A stretch of DNA of 64,000 nucleotides from contig NZ_JASZYK010000003.1 in the NCBI RefSeq assembly GCF_030317035.1, positions 434,001 to 498,000 on the forward strand, in the 5' to 3' direction. A program made the position numbers and the translations under genes. Positions 54,746 to 63,453 of the stretch are shown here, piece by piece. This stretch comes from Variovorax sp. J22G73 (GTDB lineage Bacteria > Pseudomonadota > Gammaproteobacteria > Burkholderiales > Burkholderiaceae_C). The first letter of the stretch is position 1. The number at the start of each line of letters is the position of its first letter. The notes below the pieces were generated by a model. It was given only the letters and a program-made list of their open reading frames with translations. It was not told the origin of the DNA and made no database searches.

Positions 54746-55705
54746 ATGGCGAAATCCGCAACGCACCACATCCCGTGGGGTGCCCTGGGGCCGTGGCTGG
54801 CCCTGCTGGGCGCCTGCATCTTCTTCGCGACGCAGTCCGACCGCTTCCTCACGGGCGGCAACCTGTCGCTGATCCTGCAGCAGGTGATGGTGGTGGGCGT
54901 GATCGCCATCGGCCAGACGCTGATCATCCTCACGGCGGGCATCGACCTGTCGTGCGGCATGGTGATGGCGCTGGGCGGAATCATCATGAGCAAGTTCGCC
55001 ACCGAGCTCGGCATGCCCGCGCCGCTGGCCATCCTGTGCGGCATCGGCGTGACCACGCTGTTCGGCCTGCTCAACGGCCTGCTGGTCACGCGCATCAAGC
55101 TGCCGCCTTTCATCGTGACGCTGGGCACGCTGAACATCGCCTTCGCGATCACGCAGCTGTATTCGTCGTCGCAGACCATCACCGACCTGCCCGGCGGCCT
55201 CACGGGCCTGGGGCTGACCTTCACCATCGGCAGCGCGGAGGTGGCCTGGGGCTCGGTGCTGATGGTGGCGCTGTATGCGCTCGCGTGGTTCGTGCTGCGC
55301 GAGACGGCCGCGGGCCGGCACATCTACGCGGTGGGCAACAACGCCGAAGCGACGCGGCTGGTGGGCATTCCCACGCAGCGCGTGCTGCTGGGCGTGTACG
55401 TGGCCGCGGGCGTGCTGTACGGCATTGCCGCGCTGCTGTCGGTGGCGCGCACCGGCGTGGGCGACCCCAACGCGGGGCAGACGGAAAACCTCGATGCCAT
55501 CACCGCGGTGGTGCTCGGCGGCACCAGCCTGTTCGGCGGGCGCGGCATCGTGCTGGGCTCGCTCATCGGCGTGCTCATCGTGGGCGTGTTCCGCAACGGG
55601 CTCACGCTGATGGGCGTGTCGTCGATCTACCAGGTGCTGGTCACGGGCGTGCTCGTGATTCTTGCGGTGGCCGCCGACCAGCTCTCGCGCAAGGGAGCCC
55701 GCTGA
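54746..55705 (+). CDS. frcC: sugar ABC transporter permease
   Basis: 319 residues, a BPD_transp_2 permease with about ten membrane helices. Conserved features are LILTAGIDLSCGMVMALGG, KLPPFIVTLGTLNIAFAI, GRHIYAVGNNAEATRLVGI and LDAITAVVLGGTSLFGGRG. It is 39 bases after the binding protein with GGGAGG upstream, and its TGA shares one base with the ATPase start. It forms a homodimeric channel. Confidence 0.9.
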   Translation: MAKSATHHIPWGALGPWLALLGACIFFATQSDRFLTGGNLSLILQQVMVVGVIAIGQTLIILTAGIDLSCGMVMALGGIIMSKFATELGMPAPLAILCGIGVTTLFGLLNGLLVTRIKLPPFIVTLGTLNIAFAITQLYSSSQTITDLPGGLTGLGLTFTIGSAEVAWGSVLMVALYALAWFVLRETAAGRHIYAVGNNAEATRLVGIPTQRVLLGVYVAAGVLYGIAALLSVARTGVGDPNAGQTENLDAITAVVLGGTSLFGGRGIVLGSLIGVLIVGVFRNGLTLMGVSSIYQVLVTGVLVILAVAADQLSRKGAR

Positions 55706-56502
55706 TGAACACCGTCACCAACCCCAAGATCGTCATGCAGGCCAAGGGCCTGGTGAAGCGCTACGGCCAGGTCACCGCGCTCGACGGCGTCGACTTCGAG
55801 CTGCGCGAGGGCGAGATCCTTGCGGTGATCGGCGACAACGGCGCGGGCAAGTCGTCGCTCATCAAGGCGCTGTCGGGCGCGGTGGTGCCCGACGAAGGGC
55901 AGATCCTGCTCGACGGCAAGCCGGTGCAGTTCCGCAACCCGCTGGACGCGCGCCGCGCGGGCATCGAGACGGTGTACCAGGACCTGGCCGTGGCCCCGGC
56001 CATGACCATCTACGAAAACCTGTTTCTCGGGCGCGAGCTGCGCCGCCCCGGCTTCCTGGGCAACGTGCTGCGCATGCTCGACAAGAAGAAGATGCTGGTG
56101 GAAAGCACCGCGCGCATGGCCGACCTGAAGGTGGGCATCCAGTCGATGACGCAGGCGGTCGAAACGCTCTCGGGCGGCCAGCGCCAGTGCGTGGCGGTGG
56201 CGCGCAGCGCGGCCTTCGCGCGGCACGTGGTCATCATGGACGAGCCCACCGCCGCGCTCGGCGTGAAGGAGGGCAACATGGTGCTGGAGCTGATTCGCCG
56301 CGTGCGCGACCGCGGCCTGCCCGTGGTGCTCATCAGCCACAACATGCCGCACGTGTTCGAGGTGGCCGACCGCATCCACGTGGCGCGGCTGGGCAAGCGC
56401 GCGGCCGTGCTCGACCCGAAGAAGATCAGCATGAGCGACACCGTCGCCGTGATGACCGGCGCCATGACCGCCGACCAGTTGCCCGCGGAGGCGCATGCCT
56501 GA
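55705..56502 (+). CDS. frcA: sugar ABC transporter ATPase, single domain
   Basis: 265 residues with one ABC domain, unlike the double RbsA type but like FrcA. Walker A is GDNGAGKSS, Q-loop VYQDLAV, signature LSGGQRQCVAVARSAA, Walker B VVIMDEPTAAL, and the switch His is in LISHNMPHV. ATG 55705 overlaps the permease stop. The last eight bases overlap the ROK gene, showing translational coupling of importer and regulator. Confidence 0.9.
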   Translation: MNTVTNPKIVMQAKGLVKRYGQVTALDGVDFELREGEILAVIGDNGAGKSSLIKALSGAVVPDEGQILLDGKPVQFRNPLDARRAGIETVYQDLAVAPAMTIYENLFLGRELRRPGFLGNVLRMLDKKKMLVESTARMADLKVGIQSMTQAVETLSGGQRQCVAVARSAAFARHVVIMDEPTAALGVKEGNMVLELIRRVRDRGLPVVLISHNMPHVFEVADRIHVARLGKRAAVLDPKKISMSDTVAVMTGAMTADQLPAEAHA

Positions 56503-57790
56503 TGCGGACGCCACCGCGCCCACGGCCGATGCCGTGGCGGACCGTTCGCCGGACCCTGTTCCCGAGCGCACTCCCGAGCCCGTTCCCGAGCGTGCCCCGG
56601 ACCTGCTGCGGCCGCGCGGCTCCAACCAGGTCGGCATGCGCCAGTTCAACGAACGCACCGTGCTGCAGGCGCTGCGCGTGCACACCAGCCTGCCCAAGGC
56701 CGACCTCGCGCGGCTCACCGGGCTGAGCGCGCAGACCATCGGGCTCATCACCGCGCGGCTCGAAGAAGACGGCCTCATCGTCAAGCAGAGCCGCGTGCGC
56801 GGGCGCATCGGCCAGCCGTCGGTGCCGTTGGCGCTGAACCCCGACGGCGCCTTCGCCATCGGCATCAAGGTGGGGCGGCGCGGCGCCGAGTGGCTGCTGA
56901 TCGACTTCACCTCGCAGGTGCGCGAGCGCCACGCCATCAGCTACGACTTTCCCGACGTCGACGAACTGCTGCCCGCCATTGCGCAGCACATTCACCGGCT
57001 GCGCGACGGGCTCGGCGCGCTGGCCGTGCGCAACGTGGGCGCGGGTCTGGCCGCGCCGTTCCAGCTCGGCGGCTGGCACCGCACGCTGGGCTTGTCGAAG
57101 GCGCAGGCCGACCTGTGGAACCAGATGGACCTGGCCGCCGAGGTGCGCGCGCGCACCGACGTGCCTGTGAGCTTCGCGCGCGATACCGTGGCCGCCTGCG
57201 TGGCCGAGCTGGTGAGCGGGCGCGGGCACGACCTGAAGAGCTTCCTGTACATCTTCGTGGACACCTTCGTGGGTGGCGGGCTGGTCATCAACTCGCACCT
57301 GCACACGGGGGCGCATGGCAATGCCGGCGCACTGGCCTCGTTGCCGATGCAGCCCGCGCGCGCCGGCGGCGCGCTGCCGCCGCAGGTGATGGCCGAGGCC
57401 TCCCTGTGGGAGCTGGAGCAGCGGCTGCAGGGCGAGGGACTGGACCCCACCGCGGCCTATGACGAGCGCGCGTTGCAGCCGCCCTTCGCCGCGGCGACGC
57501 AAGCGTGGCTGGGCACCGCGTCGCTGGCGCTGGCGCACGCCATCGTCAGCAGCACCGCGGTGCTCGACCTGGCGGACGTGGTGATGGACGGTTCGATGTC
57601 GCGCGCCTTGCTGCAAGCCTTGCTGGCGCAGACCCGCGCGGCGCTGGCGCAGTGCAACTGGGAAGGCCTGTGGCCGCCGCAGTTGCACGCGGGCGGCGTG
57701 GGGGCGCAGGCCTGCGCGCTGGGCGGGGCGATGCTGCCGCTGCACGCGAACTTCGCGCCGGGGCATGAGGTGTTCTTGAAGGCGGACTGA
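56495..57790 (+). CDS. ROK-family transcriptional regulator, atypical
   Basis: 431 residues. A charged Pro-rich leader with two PVPER units precedes a winged helix (NERTVLQALRVHTSLPKADLARLTGLSAQTIGLI) and a ROK domain (IGIKVGRRGAEWLLIDF, FLYIFVDTFVGGGLVIN). The zinc-binding Cys-x-Cys-Gly motif usual in ROK proteins is missing, and the region reads HTGAHGNAGALASLP. Sugar kinase activity is therefore unlikely. It is the probable repressor of the upstream sugar importer, acting at the inverted repeat at 53539-53559. Confidence 0.85.
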   Translation: MPDADATAPTADAVADRSPDPVPERTPEPVPERAPDLLRPRGSNQVGMRQFNERTVLQALRVHTSLPKADLARLTGLSAQTIGLITARLEEDGLIVKQSRVRGRIGQPSVPLALNPDGAFAIGIKVGRRGAEWLLIDFTSQVRERHAISYDFPDVDELLPAIAQHIHRLRDGLGALAVRNVGAGLAAPFQLGGWHRTLGLSKAQADLWNQMDLAAEVRARTDVPVSFARDTVAACVAELVSGRGHDLKSFLYIFVDTFVGGGLVINSHLHTGAHGNAGALASLPMQPARAGGALPPQVMAEASLWELEQRLQGEGLDPTAAYDERALQPPFAAATQAWLGTASLALAHAIVSSTAVLDLADVVMDGSMSRALLQALLAQTRAALAQCNWEGLWPPQLHAGGVGAQACALGGAMLPLHANFAPGHEVFLKAD

Positions 57791-57832
57791 AATCGACTGA
57801 AGGCGGACCGAAGCCGGACGGCAATCGGCCCG

Positions 57833-57850
57833 GGGGAGTCTTCGCTCCCC
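57833..57850. terminator. small hairpin between convergent ROK and LysR genes
   Basis: GGGGAG / CTCCCC stem with a TCTTCG loop, placed between two convergent stop codons. It may terminate both directions weakly; no T-run on either side. Confidence 0.35.
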
Positions 57851-57865
57851 GCGCCGAAGCGGCTT

Positions 57866-58798
57866 TCAACCGGCTCTGCCGGCGCCGCGCAGTTCATGGA
57901 TCAGGTCGATCAGCGCACGCAGCCCCGCCGGCACATGGCGGTGGCCGGCGTAGTACAGGCACAGACCCGGCGCGGGCGCCGTCCACGCGTCGAGCACGCG
58001 CACCAGCCGGCCGCTGGACAGGTCGTCCGCCACGTACCACTGCGCCAGTTGCGCCAGGCCGATGCCTTGGCGCGCGGCCTGCAGCATCAGCAGGGGCGCG
58101 TCGAGCACCAGCGGGCCGGGCACCTCCATGCTCAGCGCCTTGCCTTTTCCCTTGCCCTTGCCCTTTCCCTTGCTCGCGAACTCCCACGGCGAAGGCGTGC
58201 CGCCGGGCAGGCGCGCGCGAATGCACGCATGCTGCGCGAGGTCGGCGGGCTTCTTCGGCGCCGGGTGCCGTTCGAAGTAGCCGGGCGAGCCCACCACGGC
58301 CATCGGCACGTCCTCGGTGATGGGCACGCGGATCATGTCGCGCGGCACCAGCGAGCTCACGCGCAGGCCCGCGTCGAAACCTTCACCGACCACGTCGACC
58401 AGGCGCCCCTCGGTGACGATGTCGATCGTCATGCCAGGGCAGCGGCGCAGAAACTCGAGCATCAGCGGCTCGAACACCATCAGCGCGGCGCCCAGCGAGC
58501 TGTTGATGCGCAGCGTGCCGCCCGGCGCGGCCTTGCTGTCGGTCACCGCCGCCATGGCGTCGTGGATCCGCGTGACCGCCGGGCCCACCTGCGCCACGAA
58601 CTGCTGGCCCGCCTCGGTGAGCGAGACGCTGCGCGTGGTGCGGTGGAACAGCCGCGCGCCGAGCCGGGCCTCCAGGTTGGCCACGGCGTTGCTCACGGCC
58701 GTGGCCGACATGTCGAGCTCGACCGCCGCAGCCGCGAAGCCCCGGCGCCGCGCCACCGCCAGCACCACCTCGAGTTCGGTCAGTCCGCTCTTGTGCAT
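57866..58798 (-). CDS. LysR-family regulator with Lys-Gly repeat insertion
   Basis: 310 residues. Helix-turn-helix [25 protein letters not shown] with [21 protein letters not shown], then [12 protein letters not shown]. The effector domain has an unusual run of 11 alternating Lys and Gly residues in the loop where relatives have a short RDGR-type turn. ATG 58798 gives the standard opening; the gene could extend to 58837, but that would cover the promoter palindrome. Divergent from the aldehyde dehydrogenase gene, its likely target. Confidence 0.85.
   Translation of the reverse strand: MHKSGLTELEVVLAVARRRGFAAAAVELDMSATAVSNAVANLEARLGARLFHRTTRSVSLTEAGQQFVAQVGPAVTRIHDAMAAVTDSKAAPGGTLRINSSLGAALMVFEPLMLEFLRRCPGMTIDIVTEGRLVDVVGEGFDAGLRVSSLVPRDMIRVPITEDVPMAVVGSPGYFERHPAPKKPADLAQHACIRARLPGGTPSPWEFASKGKGKGKGKGKALSMEVPGPLVLDAPLLMLQAARQGIGLAQLAQWYVADDLSSGRLVRVLDAWTAPAPGLCLYYAGHRHVPAGLRALIDLIHELRGAGRAG
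58139..58171 (-). repeat. hexamer repeat encoding Lys-Gly in LysR gene
   Basis: Tandem CCCTTG/CCCTTT units on the plus strand give an (AAG GGN)n coding repeat of 11 residues inside the effector-binding domain. Confidence 0.8.
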
Positions 58799-58812
58799 TG
58801 TGCTGATTTTCG

Positions 58813-58836
58813 TGATGAAACATCCATGTTTCATCA
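58813..58836. promoter_or_regulatory. 24-bp perfect palindrome, LysR/aldehyde dehydrogenase operator
   Basis: TGATGAAACAT and ATGTTTCATCA flank CC, an 11-bp perfect dyad. It lies 15 bases before the LysR start and about 90 bases before the dehydrogenase start. It is the strongest operator candidate in the window. Confidence 0.7.
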
Positions 58837-58924
58837 TATTCCCAGGGCAATGGGTGCTGCCTAGACTTCGTTCTCATCAAGCGATTCACCCAGGGTCACG
58901 ACCCGCGAAAGGCAAGGCAACACC

Positions 58925-60346
58925 ATGTGGAACATCGACAAGGCATACATCGACGGCGCCTTCGTTCCCGTGCAGGGCAGCGAGGTGGTCGAAACGGTCA
59001 ATCCGGCAACGGAGCAGGTCATCGGCACGGCAACGCTGGCCAACCGCGACGACGCCCGGCGCGCCGTTGCGGCCGCCAACCGCGCGCAGCAGGCCTTGCG
59101 CCGCACCGGCAAGGCCGAGCGCGTCGAGATGCTCGAGCAGCTTTCGCGGGCAGTGCTGGCGCGCACTGACGACATTCGCGACGTGACCATCGAGGAATAC
59201 GGCGGGCCGCTCTCGCGTGCGCAGTGGGTGAGCCAGTACGCCTCGCAGTGTTTCGCGGGCGCGGCGAAGACGCTGCAGGCCTACGAGTTCACGCGCCGCA
59301 TCGGCGAGGCCACGGTGGTCATGGAGCCGGTGGGCGTCGCGGGCCTCATCGCGCCGTGGAACAGCACGGCCGGCACGGTGTGCAGCAAGCTGGCTTCGGC
59401 CATTGCGGCGGGCTGCGCCTCGGTCATCAAGCCGAGCGAGCTGAGCCCGATCCAGTCGCAGGTGGTTGCCGAGGCCTTGCACGGCGCGGGCCTGCCGGCG
59501 GGCATCTTCAACATCCTGCTCGGCCGCGGCAACGACGTGGGCGACGAGATCAGCACCAGCCCCGGCATCGCCAAGCTGTCGTTCACCGGCTCCACGGCCA
59601 CGGGCAAGGCCATTGCCCGCGCGGGCATCGACACCATGAAGCGCGTGAGCCTGGCGCTTACCGGCAAGTCGGCCAGCGTGGTGCTCGACGACGCCGACCT
59701 GGCCGTGGCGCTGCCCATGGCCGTGAACGCGGCCTTCATGAACAACGGGCAGGCCTGCGTGGCGGGCACGCGCCTGCTGGTGCCGCGCTCGCGCATGAAA
59801 GAGGTGGCCGAGCGGCTGGGCGCCATCGTCGCGGGCCTGCGCGTGGGCGATCCGCGCGATGCGGCCACGGCCATCGGCCCGCTGGCGAGCCGGGCGCAGT
59901 ACGAGCGCGTCCAGGGTTTCATTCGCCGCGGGCTGGCGCAGGGCGCCACGCTGCTCGCGGGTAGCGAAGGCCGGCCCGCGGGGCTGGAGCGCGGATGGTT
60001 CGTGCGGCCCACGGTGTTCACCGGCGTGCGCAACGACATGGACATCGCCCGCGAAGAAATCTTCGGGCCGGTGCTGTCGGTGATCGCTTATGAAGACGAG
60101 GACGACGCCATCGGCATCGCCAACGATTCGGCCTACGGCCTGCAGGCCTATGTGTTCTCGTCGCAGCCGCAGCGCGCCCACGGCGTGGCGCAGCAGCTGC
60201 AAGCCGGCACGGTGCTGGTGAACCGCATCGCGCCCGAGTTGCTCGCGCCCTTCGGCGGCGTGAAGCAGTCGGGCGTCGGCAGGGAGTTCGGCGTGTTCGG
60301 CATGGAGGCTTTCATGGAGCCGAAGACCATCGCCGAGGCGCGCTGA
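58925..60346 (+). CDS. aldehyde dehydrogenase family protein lacking the general-base Glu
   Basis: 473 residues, usual family length. NAD-binding region (PWNSTAGTVCSKLASAIAAGC, FTGSTATGKAIA) and catalytic Cys278 in NNGQACVAGTR are present. The glutamate normally found 34 residues before the Cys (LELGGK motif) is Ala244 here, in SLALTGKSA, from a GAG-to-GCG type change. This may slow hydrolysis or mark a subfamily with different chemistry. C-terminal PFGGVKQSGVGREFG is intact. AAGG upstream of ATG 58925. Divergent from a LysR gene. Confidence 0.88.
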   Translation: MWNIDKAYIDGAFVPVQGSEVVETVNPATEQVIGTATLANRDDARRAVAAANRAQQALRRTGKAERVEMLEQLSRAVLARTDDIRDVTIEEYGGPLSRAQWVSQYASQCFAGAAKTLQAYEFTRRIGEATVVMEPVGVAGLIAPWNSTAGTVCSKLASAIAAGCASVIKPSELSPIQSQVVAEALHGAGLPAGIFNILLGRGNDVGDEISTSPGIAKLSFTGSTATGKAIARAGIDTMKRVSLALTGKSASVVLDDADLAVALPMAVNAAFMNNGQACVAGTRLLVPRSRMKEVAERLGAIVAGLRVGDPRDAATAIGPLASRAQYERVQGFIRRGLAQGATLLAGSEGRPAGLERGWFVRPTVFTGVRNDMDIAREEIFGPVLSVIAYEDEDDAIGIANDSAYGLQAYVFSSQPQRAHGVAQQLQAGTVLVNRIAPELLAPFGGVKQSGVGREFGVFGMEAFMEPKTIAEAR

Positions 60347-60359
60347 GGTCCGGCGGGGG

Positions 60360-60773
60360 CTACCTGCCGCTGTTCCGCTCGGTTGCCAGCTCGATGGCCA
60401 GATCGTGCGCTTCGGCAAGCAGCGGCTTCACCCGCTCGAAGGTCTTCGCGCTCGGGTTGATCACGCTCACCCAATGCGTCCTGGCGTACACCGGGTGCGG
60501 CATGAGCGTGTCGAGCGCGGTGTGGTCGACCGGCTCCTGCGCATCGCCGAACAGCCCTTGGAAGCTGGCCTTGCTCACGCCGATGTTCAGGCGGTACAAC
60601 CCGCCTCTATCGAGCTGCGAGGCCTTGTCGGACGCGCTGTCCTTGGTCACGATGGTCGCGAACGGAAACTCGTTGCCGTCGTCGTGAAAGAAGAAGGTGT
60701 TGTCGTCGGCCATCTCGAAGTGGCCGCCGGCCAGCATGTCGATCAGGTATTGGGTGAGGGTGTCTTCGGTCAT
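60360..60773 (-). CDS. DUF6194-like protein of unknown function
   Basis: 137 residues. The pattern TFFFHDDGNEFPFATIVTKD, LDRGGLYRLNIGVSK and LMPHPVYARTHWVSVINPS resembles DUF6194 proteins, which share the compact fold of MmcQ/YjbR-type DNA-binding proteins at a distance. ATG 60773 gives the expected MTEDTLTQYLIDML start; the frame extends 19 residues further upstream without similarity. Function unknown. Convergent with the aldehyde dehydrogenase, ending 13 bases away. Confidence 0.72.
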   Translation of the reverse strand: MTEDTLTQYLIDMLAGGHFEMADDNTFFFHDDGNEFPFATIVTKDSASDKASQLDRGGLYRLNIGVSKASFQGLFGDAQEPVDHTALDTLMPHPVYARTHWVSVINPSAKTFERVKPLLAEAHDLAIELATERNSGR

Positions 60774-60866
60774 GCGGGGAAAGGAAGTGGCGGGCAAGGC
60801 GCTGTCGAACGTCGAATGTCGGATGCGCATGATGCCCGCACTCGGTCAGCGGCGGTCGCCGGGTGC

Positions 60867-61880
60867 TCAGGGCTTCCAGCGCCGCAGCCCCAGCTCGTCG
60901 GCCAGCTGCTGGTAGCCCTTGATCTGCGCCTGCACATAGTCGTCGAGCGCGGCGCCGGTGAGCGCGAAGGGGAACAGCCCGTGCTGCTCGCGCAGCGCAG
61001 CAAAGCCGGGCGCGGCGCTGGCCTCGCGAAAGGCTTGCACCCACGCGCGCACGGCCGGCTCGGGCACGTCCGCGCTCAGGTACAGGCCGCGCACGGTCGG
61101 CCACACCAGGTCGATGCCCTGCTCGCGCGCGGTCGGCACGCCGGTGAGCGCGCCGCCCAGGCGCTGCGCCGACAGCACCGCCAGCAGCCGCACCGCCGCG
61201 CCGCCGGCCATGGCCTGCAGCGCCTCGGCCGCATCGCCGGGGAAGGCATCGACGTGCTTGCCCTGCAGCGCCCCCAGCGCGTCGCCGCCGCCTTCGAAAG
61301 ACACGAAGCGCATCGCCTTGTGGTCGCGCCCGGCGGCGCGCACCAGCAGCGCGGCCTTCACCCAGTCCTGGCTGCCGACGGTGCCGCCCGCGCCGAAGGC
61401 GATGCGCGATGGGTCTTGCCGCAGCGCGGCCACCAGGTCTTGCAGGCGCTTGTAGGGCGAGTCGCGGTGCACGGCGATCACGCCGTAGTCGGTGCCCAGC
61501 GTGGCGATCCAGCGCACGGCCGAAGGCGCGTGCGGGCCGAAGCGGCCTTGCGCCAGGTTGAGCAACGAGCCGCTCGAAAACGCCACCAGCGTGCCGGGCC
61601 CGCCGAGCTTGCCGGTGGCGATGCGGTCGAACGCGACGGCGCCGATGCCGCCCGGCAGGTAGCGCTGGCCCAGCGGCGGGCGCGCGGGGCGCACAGCCTG
61701 CAGCGCGTCGCGCGCCAGCGCGCAAGTGAGCGCGAAACCGCCGCCGGCCTTGGCGGGAATCACGCAATCGGCGGCGTCTTCGGAAGGGTCGCCCGCCGCC
61801 ATCGCGCGCGGGGCGAACAGCGGCAGCAGCAGCGCCGGGAGCGTGCGCAGTGCGTGGCGGCGGGTGGTCTGCAAAAGCAT
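60867..61880 (-). CDS. Bug-type tripartite tricarboxylate-like binding protein
   Basis: 337 residues. A signal peptide with twin Arg (TRRHALRTLPALLLPLFAPRAMA) is followed by VIPAKAGGGFALTCALARDA and the ligand-pocket pattern TLGTDYGVIAVHRDSPYK, GAGGTVGSQDWVKAAL and KHVDAFPG. Bug proteins bind carboxylates and may signal to a kinase when no TctAB permease is nearby. It follows a TctE-like kinase gene by 22 bases, so a sensing role for this system is likely. No permease genes are in view. Confidence 0.85.
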   Translation of the reverse strand: MLLQTTRRHALRTLPALLLPLFAPRAMAAGDPSEDAADCVIPAKAGGGFALTCALARDALQAVRPARPPLGQRYLPGGIGAVAFDRIATGKLGGPGTLVAFSSGSLLNLAQGRFGPHAPSAVRWIATLGTDYGVIAVHRDSPYKRLQDLVAALRQDPSRIAFGAGGTVGSQDWVKAALLVRAAGRDHKAMRFVSFEGGGDALGALQGKHVDAFPGDAAEALQAMAGGAAVRLLAVLSAQRLGGALTGVPTAREQGIDLVWPTVRGLYLSADVPEPAVRAWVQAFREASAAPGFAALREQHGLFPFALTGAALDDYVQAQIKGYQQLADELGLRRWKP

Positions 61881-61902
61881 GAGGGAGCGTGGGTTCGGCG
61901 CT

Positions 61903-63429
61903 TCAAGTGGCGGCCGGCACCTGGACCGGGGCTTGGACCGGGGCCTGGGCCGGGGCCTGCGCTGGCACGGGGGCGCGCGGCCACCAGATGATCGCATGCA
62001 GCCCCCGCCCGGCCTCGCGCGCCTCGAGCCGCAGTTCGCCTTGGTGGCGCTGCGCGATGGAGCGCGCAATGGCCAGCCCGAGCCCGAAGCCGCCCTTGCC
62101 CGCGCGTGCGCCGCGTCGGAAGCGCTGGCCCAGCGCGGCGCGCTCCTCGTCGCCCAGGCCGGGGCCGTCGTCCTCCACGTTCAGGCTCCAGCCCGCGGCA
62201 TCGCCCGCCGCGAAGAGCGTGACCGTGCCCTCGGCCGGCGTGTAGGCGATGGCGTTGGCCACGAGGTTGGCCAGGGCCTCGCGCAGCAGGCCGCGGTCGG
62301 CGACGGCGACGAACTCGGGCGTCGGCGAACGCGTGCCCAGGTCGGTGCCCAAGTCGATACCCAGGTCGATCTGTTTGGCGCGCGCCAGCGGCAGCAGGTC
62401 GAGCGCCACCTCGCGCAGCAACGCGGCCATGTCGAAGGCTGCGGGCTCCACCGCCACCGTGTCGCTGCGGCCCAGCGCCAGCAGTTGCTGCGCGCTGCGC
62501 GTGGCGCGGCCGATTTCGGTGCCCAGCGCATCGAGCGCCACGCGCACCTGCGCCGGGTCTTGCTCGCGGCGCGCGTAGTCGGCCTGCATCTGCAAGGTGG
62601 TCAGGTGGGTGCGCAGCTGGTGCGAGGCGTCGTCCAGAAACTGGCGCTGCTGCGTGACCAGCGCCTGCGTGCGCGACATCTGCTGGTTGACCGCCGCCAC
62701 CAGCGGGCGCACCTCGGCGGGCAGGTCGTGGTCGGCGATGCGTGTCAGGTCGTCGCTGGTGCGGGCCTGCACCTCGCGCGCCAGCCGCGACAGCGGGCGC
62801 AGCGCCGCCGCCAGCGCAATGGCGGTGCCGCACAGCAGCATGGCCAGCACCAGCCCGTCGCGCAGCGCCGCGCTGCGCACGAAGCGCGCGCTGAACTCCT
62901 GCCGCGAGCGCGTGCTTTCGCCCACCTGGATGAGCACGCTTCGCCCGGTGCTGCCGGCCGGCGCGCGGTCGAGGTCGCGCCGGTAGGCCGCGAGCCGCAC
63001 GGCCTCGCCGAAGTAGGTGGCGTCGTAGAAGGCCGGCACGCCCATCGCCAGTTCGGTGGGTGGCGCGGGCAGGTCGGCGCTGCCGAGTTCCACCAGCCCG
63101 TCGGACGTCGACACCCGGAAGAACACCTGCCCGCTGGCCGTGAGCTCGAAGAACTCGAACATCGTGTAAGGCAGCTCCACCGACAGCCCGCCCGAGGCGG
63201 TCGAGATGTTGGCGTCGATGGACTTCAGCGCGCCCAGCAGCGAGCGGTCGTAGGCCGCGTTGGCGGCGGCCAGCGCGTCGTGCCGCGTCATCCACAGTTC
63301 GAGGCCGGTCACGACGAGCAGGGCGGGGAACAGCAGCAGGGCCAGGCGCTGCCACAGGCTGGCGCGCTGCAAGCCTTGCAACCCCCGCAAGCGCCCCAGC
63401 CGCTGGTGCCATCGAGGCGGTGCGTTCAC
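61903..63429 (-). CDS. sensor histidine kinase, TctE-like
   Basis: 508 residues. A first membrane segment (about 25-45), a periplasmic 2CSK-type domain and a second segment (about 190-210) lead to a HAMP-like linker. The phospho-acceptor His is in DDASHQLRTHLTTL. ATPase motifs are NAIAYTP, VEDDGPGLG and GFGLGLAIA. The tail is a Pro/Ala/Gln/Val repeat built on a 12-base unit. It pairs with the upstream OmpR-type regulator and the downstream Bug protein, the TctDE-Bug arrangement for tricarboxylate sensing. Confidence 0.9.
   Translation of the reverse strand: MNAPPRWHQRLGRLRGLQGLQRASLWQRLALLLFPALLVVTGLELWMTRHDALAAANAAYDRSLLGALKSIDANISTASGGLSVELPYTMFEFFELTASGQVFFRVSTSDGLVELGSADLPAPPTELAMGVPAFYDATYFGEAVRLAAYRRDLDRAPAGSTGRSVLIQVGESTRSRQEFSARFVRSAALRDGLVLAMLLCGTAIALAAALRPLSRLAREVQARTSDDLTRIADHDLPAEVRPLVAAVNQQMSRTQALVTQQRQFLDDASHQLRTHLTTLQMQADYARREQDPAQVRVALDALGTEIGRATRSAQQLLALGRSDTVAVEPAAFDMAALLREVALDLLPLARAKQIDLGIDLGTDLGTRSPTPEFVAVADRGLLREALANLVANAIAYTPAEGTVTLFAAGDAAGWSLNVEDDGPGLGDEERAALGQRFRRGARAGKGGFGLGLAIARSIAQRHQGELRLEAREAGRGLHAIIWWPRAPVPAQAPAQAPVQAPVQVPAAT
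61921..61968 (-). repeat. 12-base repeat in kinase C-terminal tail
   Basis: Three close copies and one degraded copy of CTGGACCGGGGC-like units (plus strand), encoding APVQ-type repeats after the last conserved ATPase residue. Confidence 0.7.
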
Positions 63430-63453
63430 ATGTTCACCTGTTCACCCATTCGA

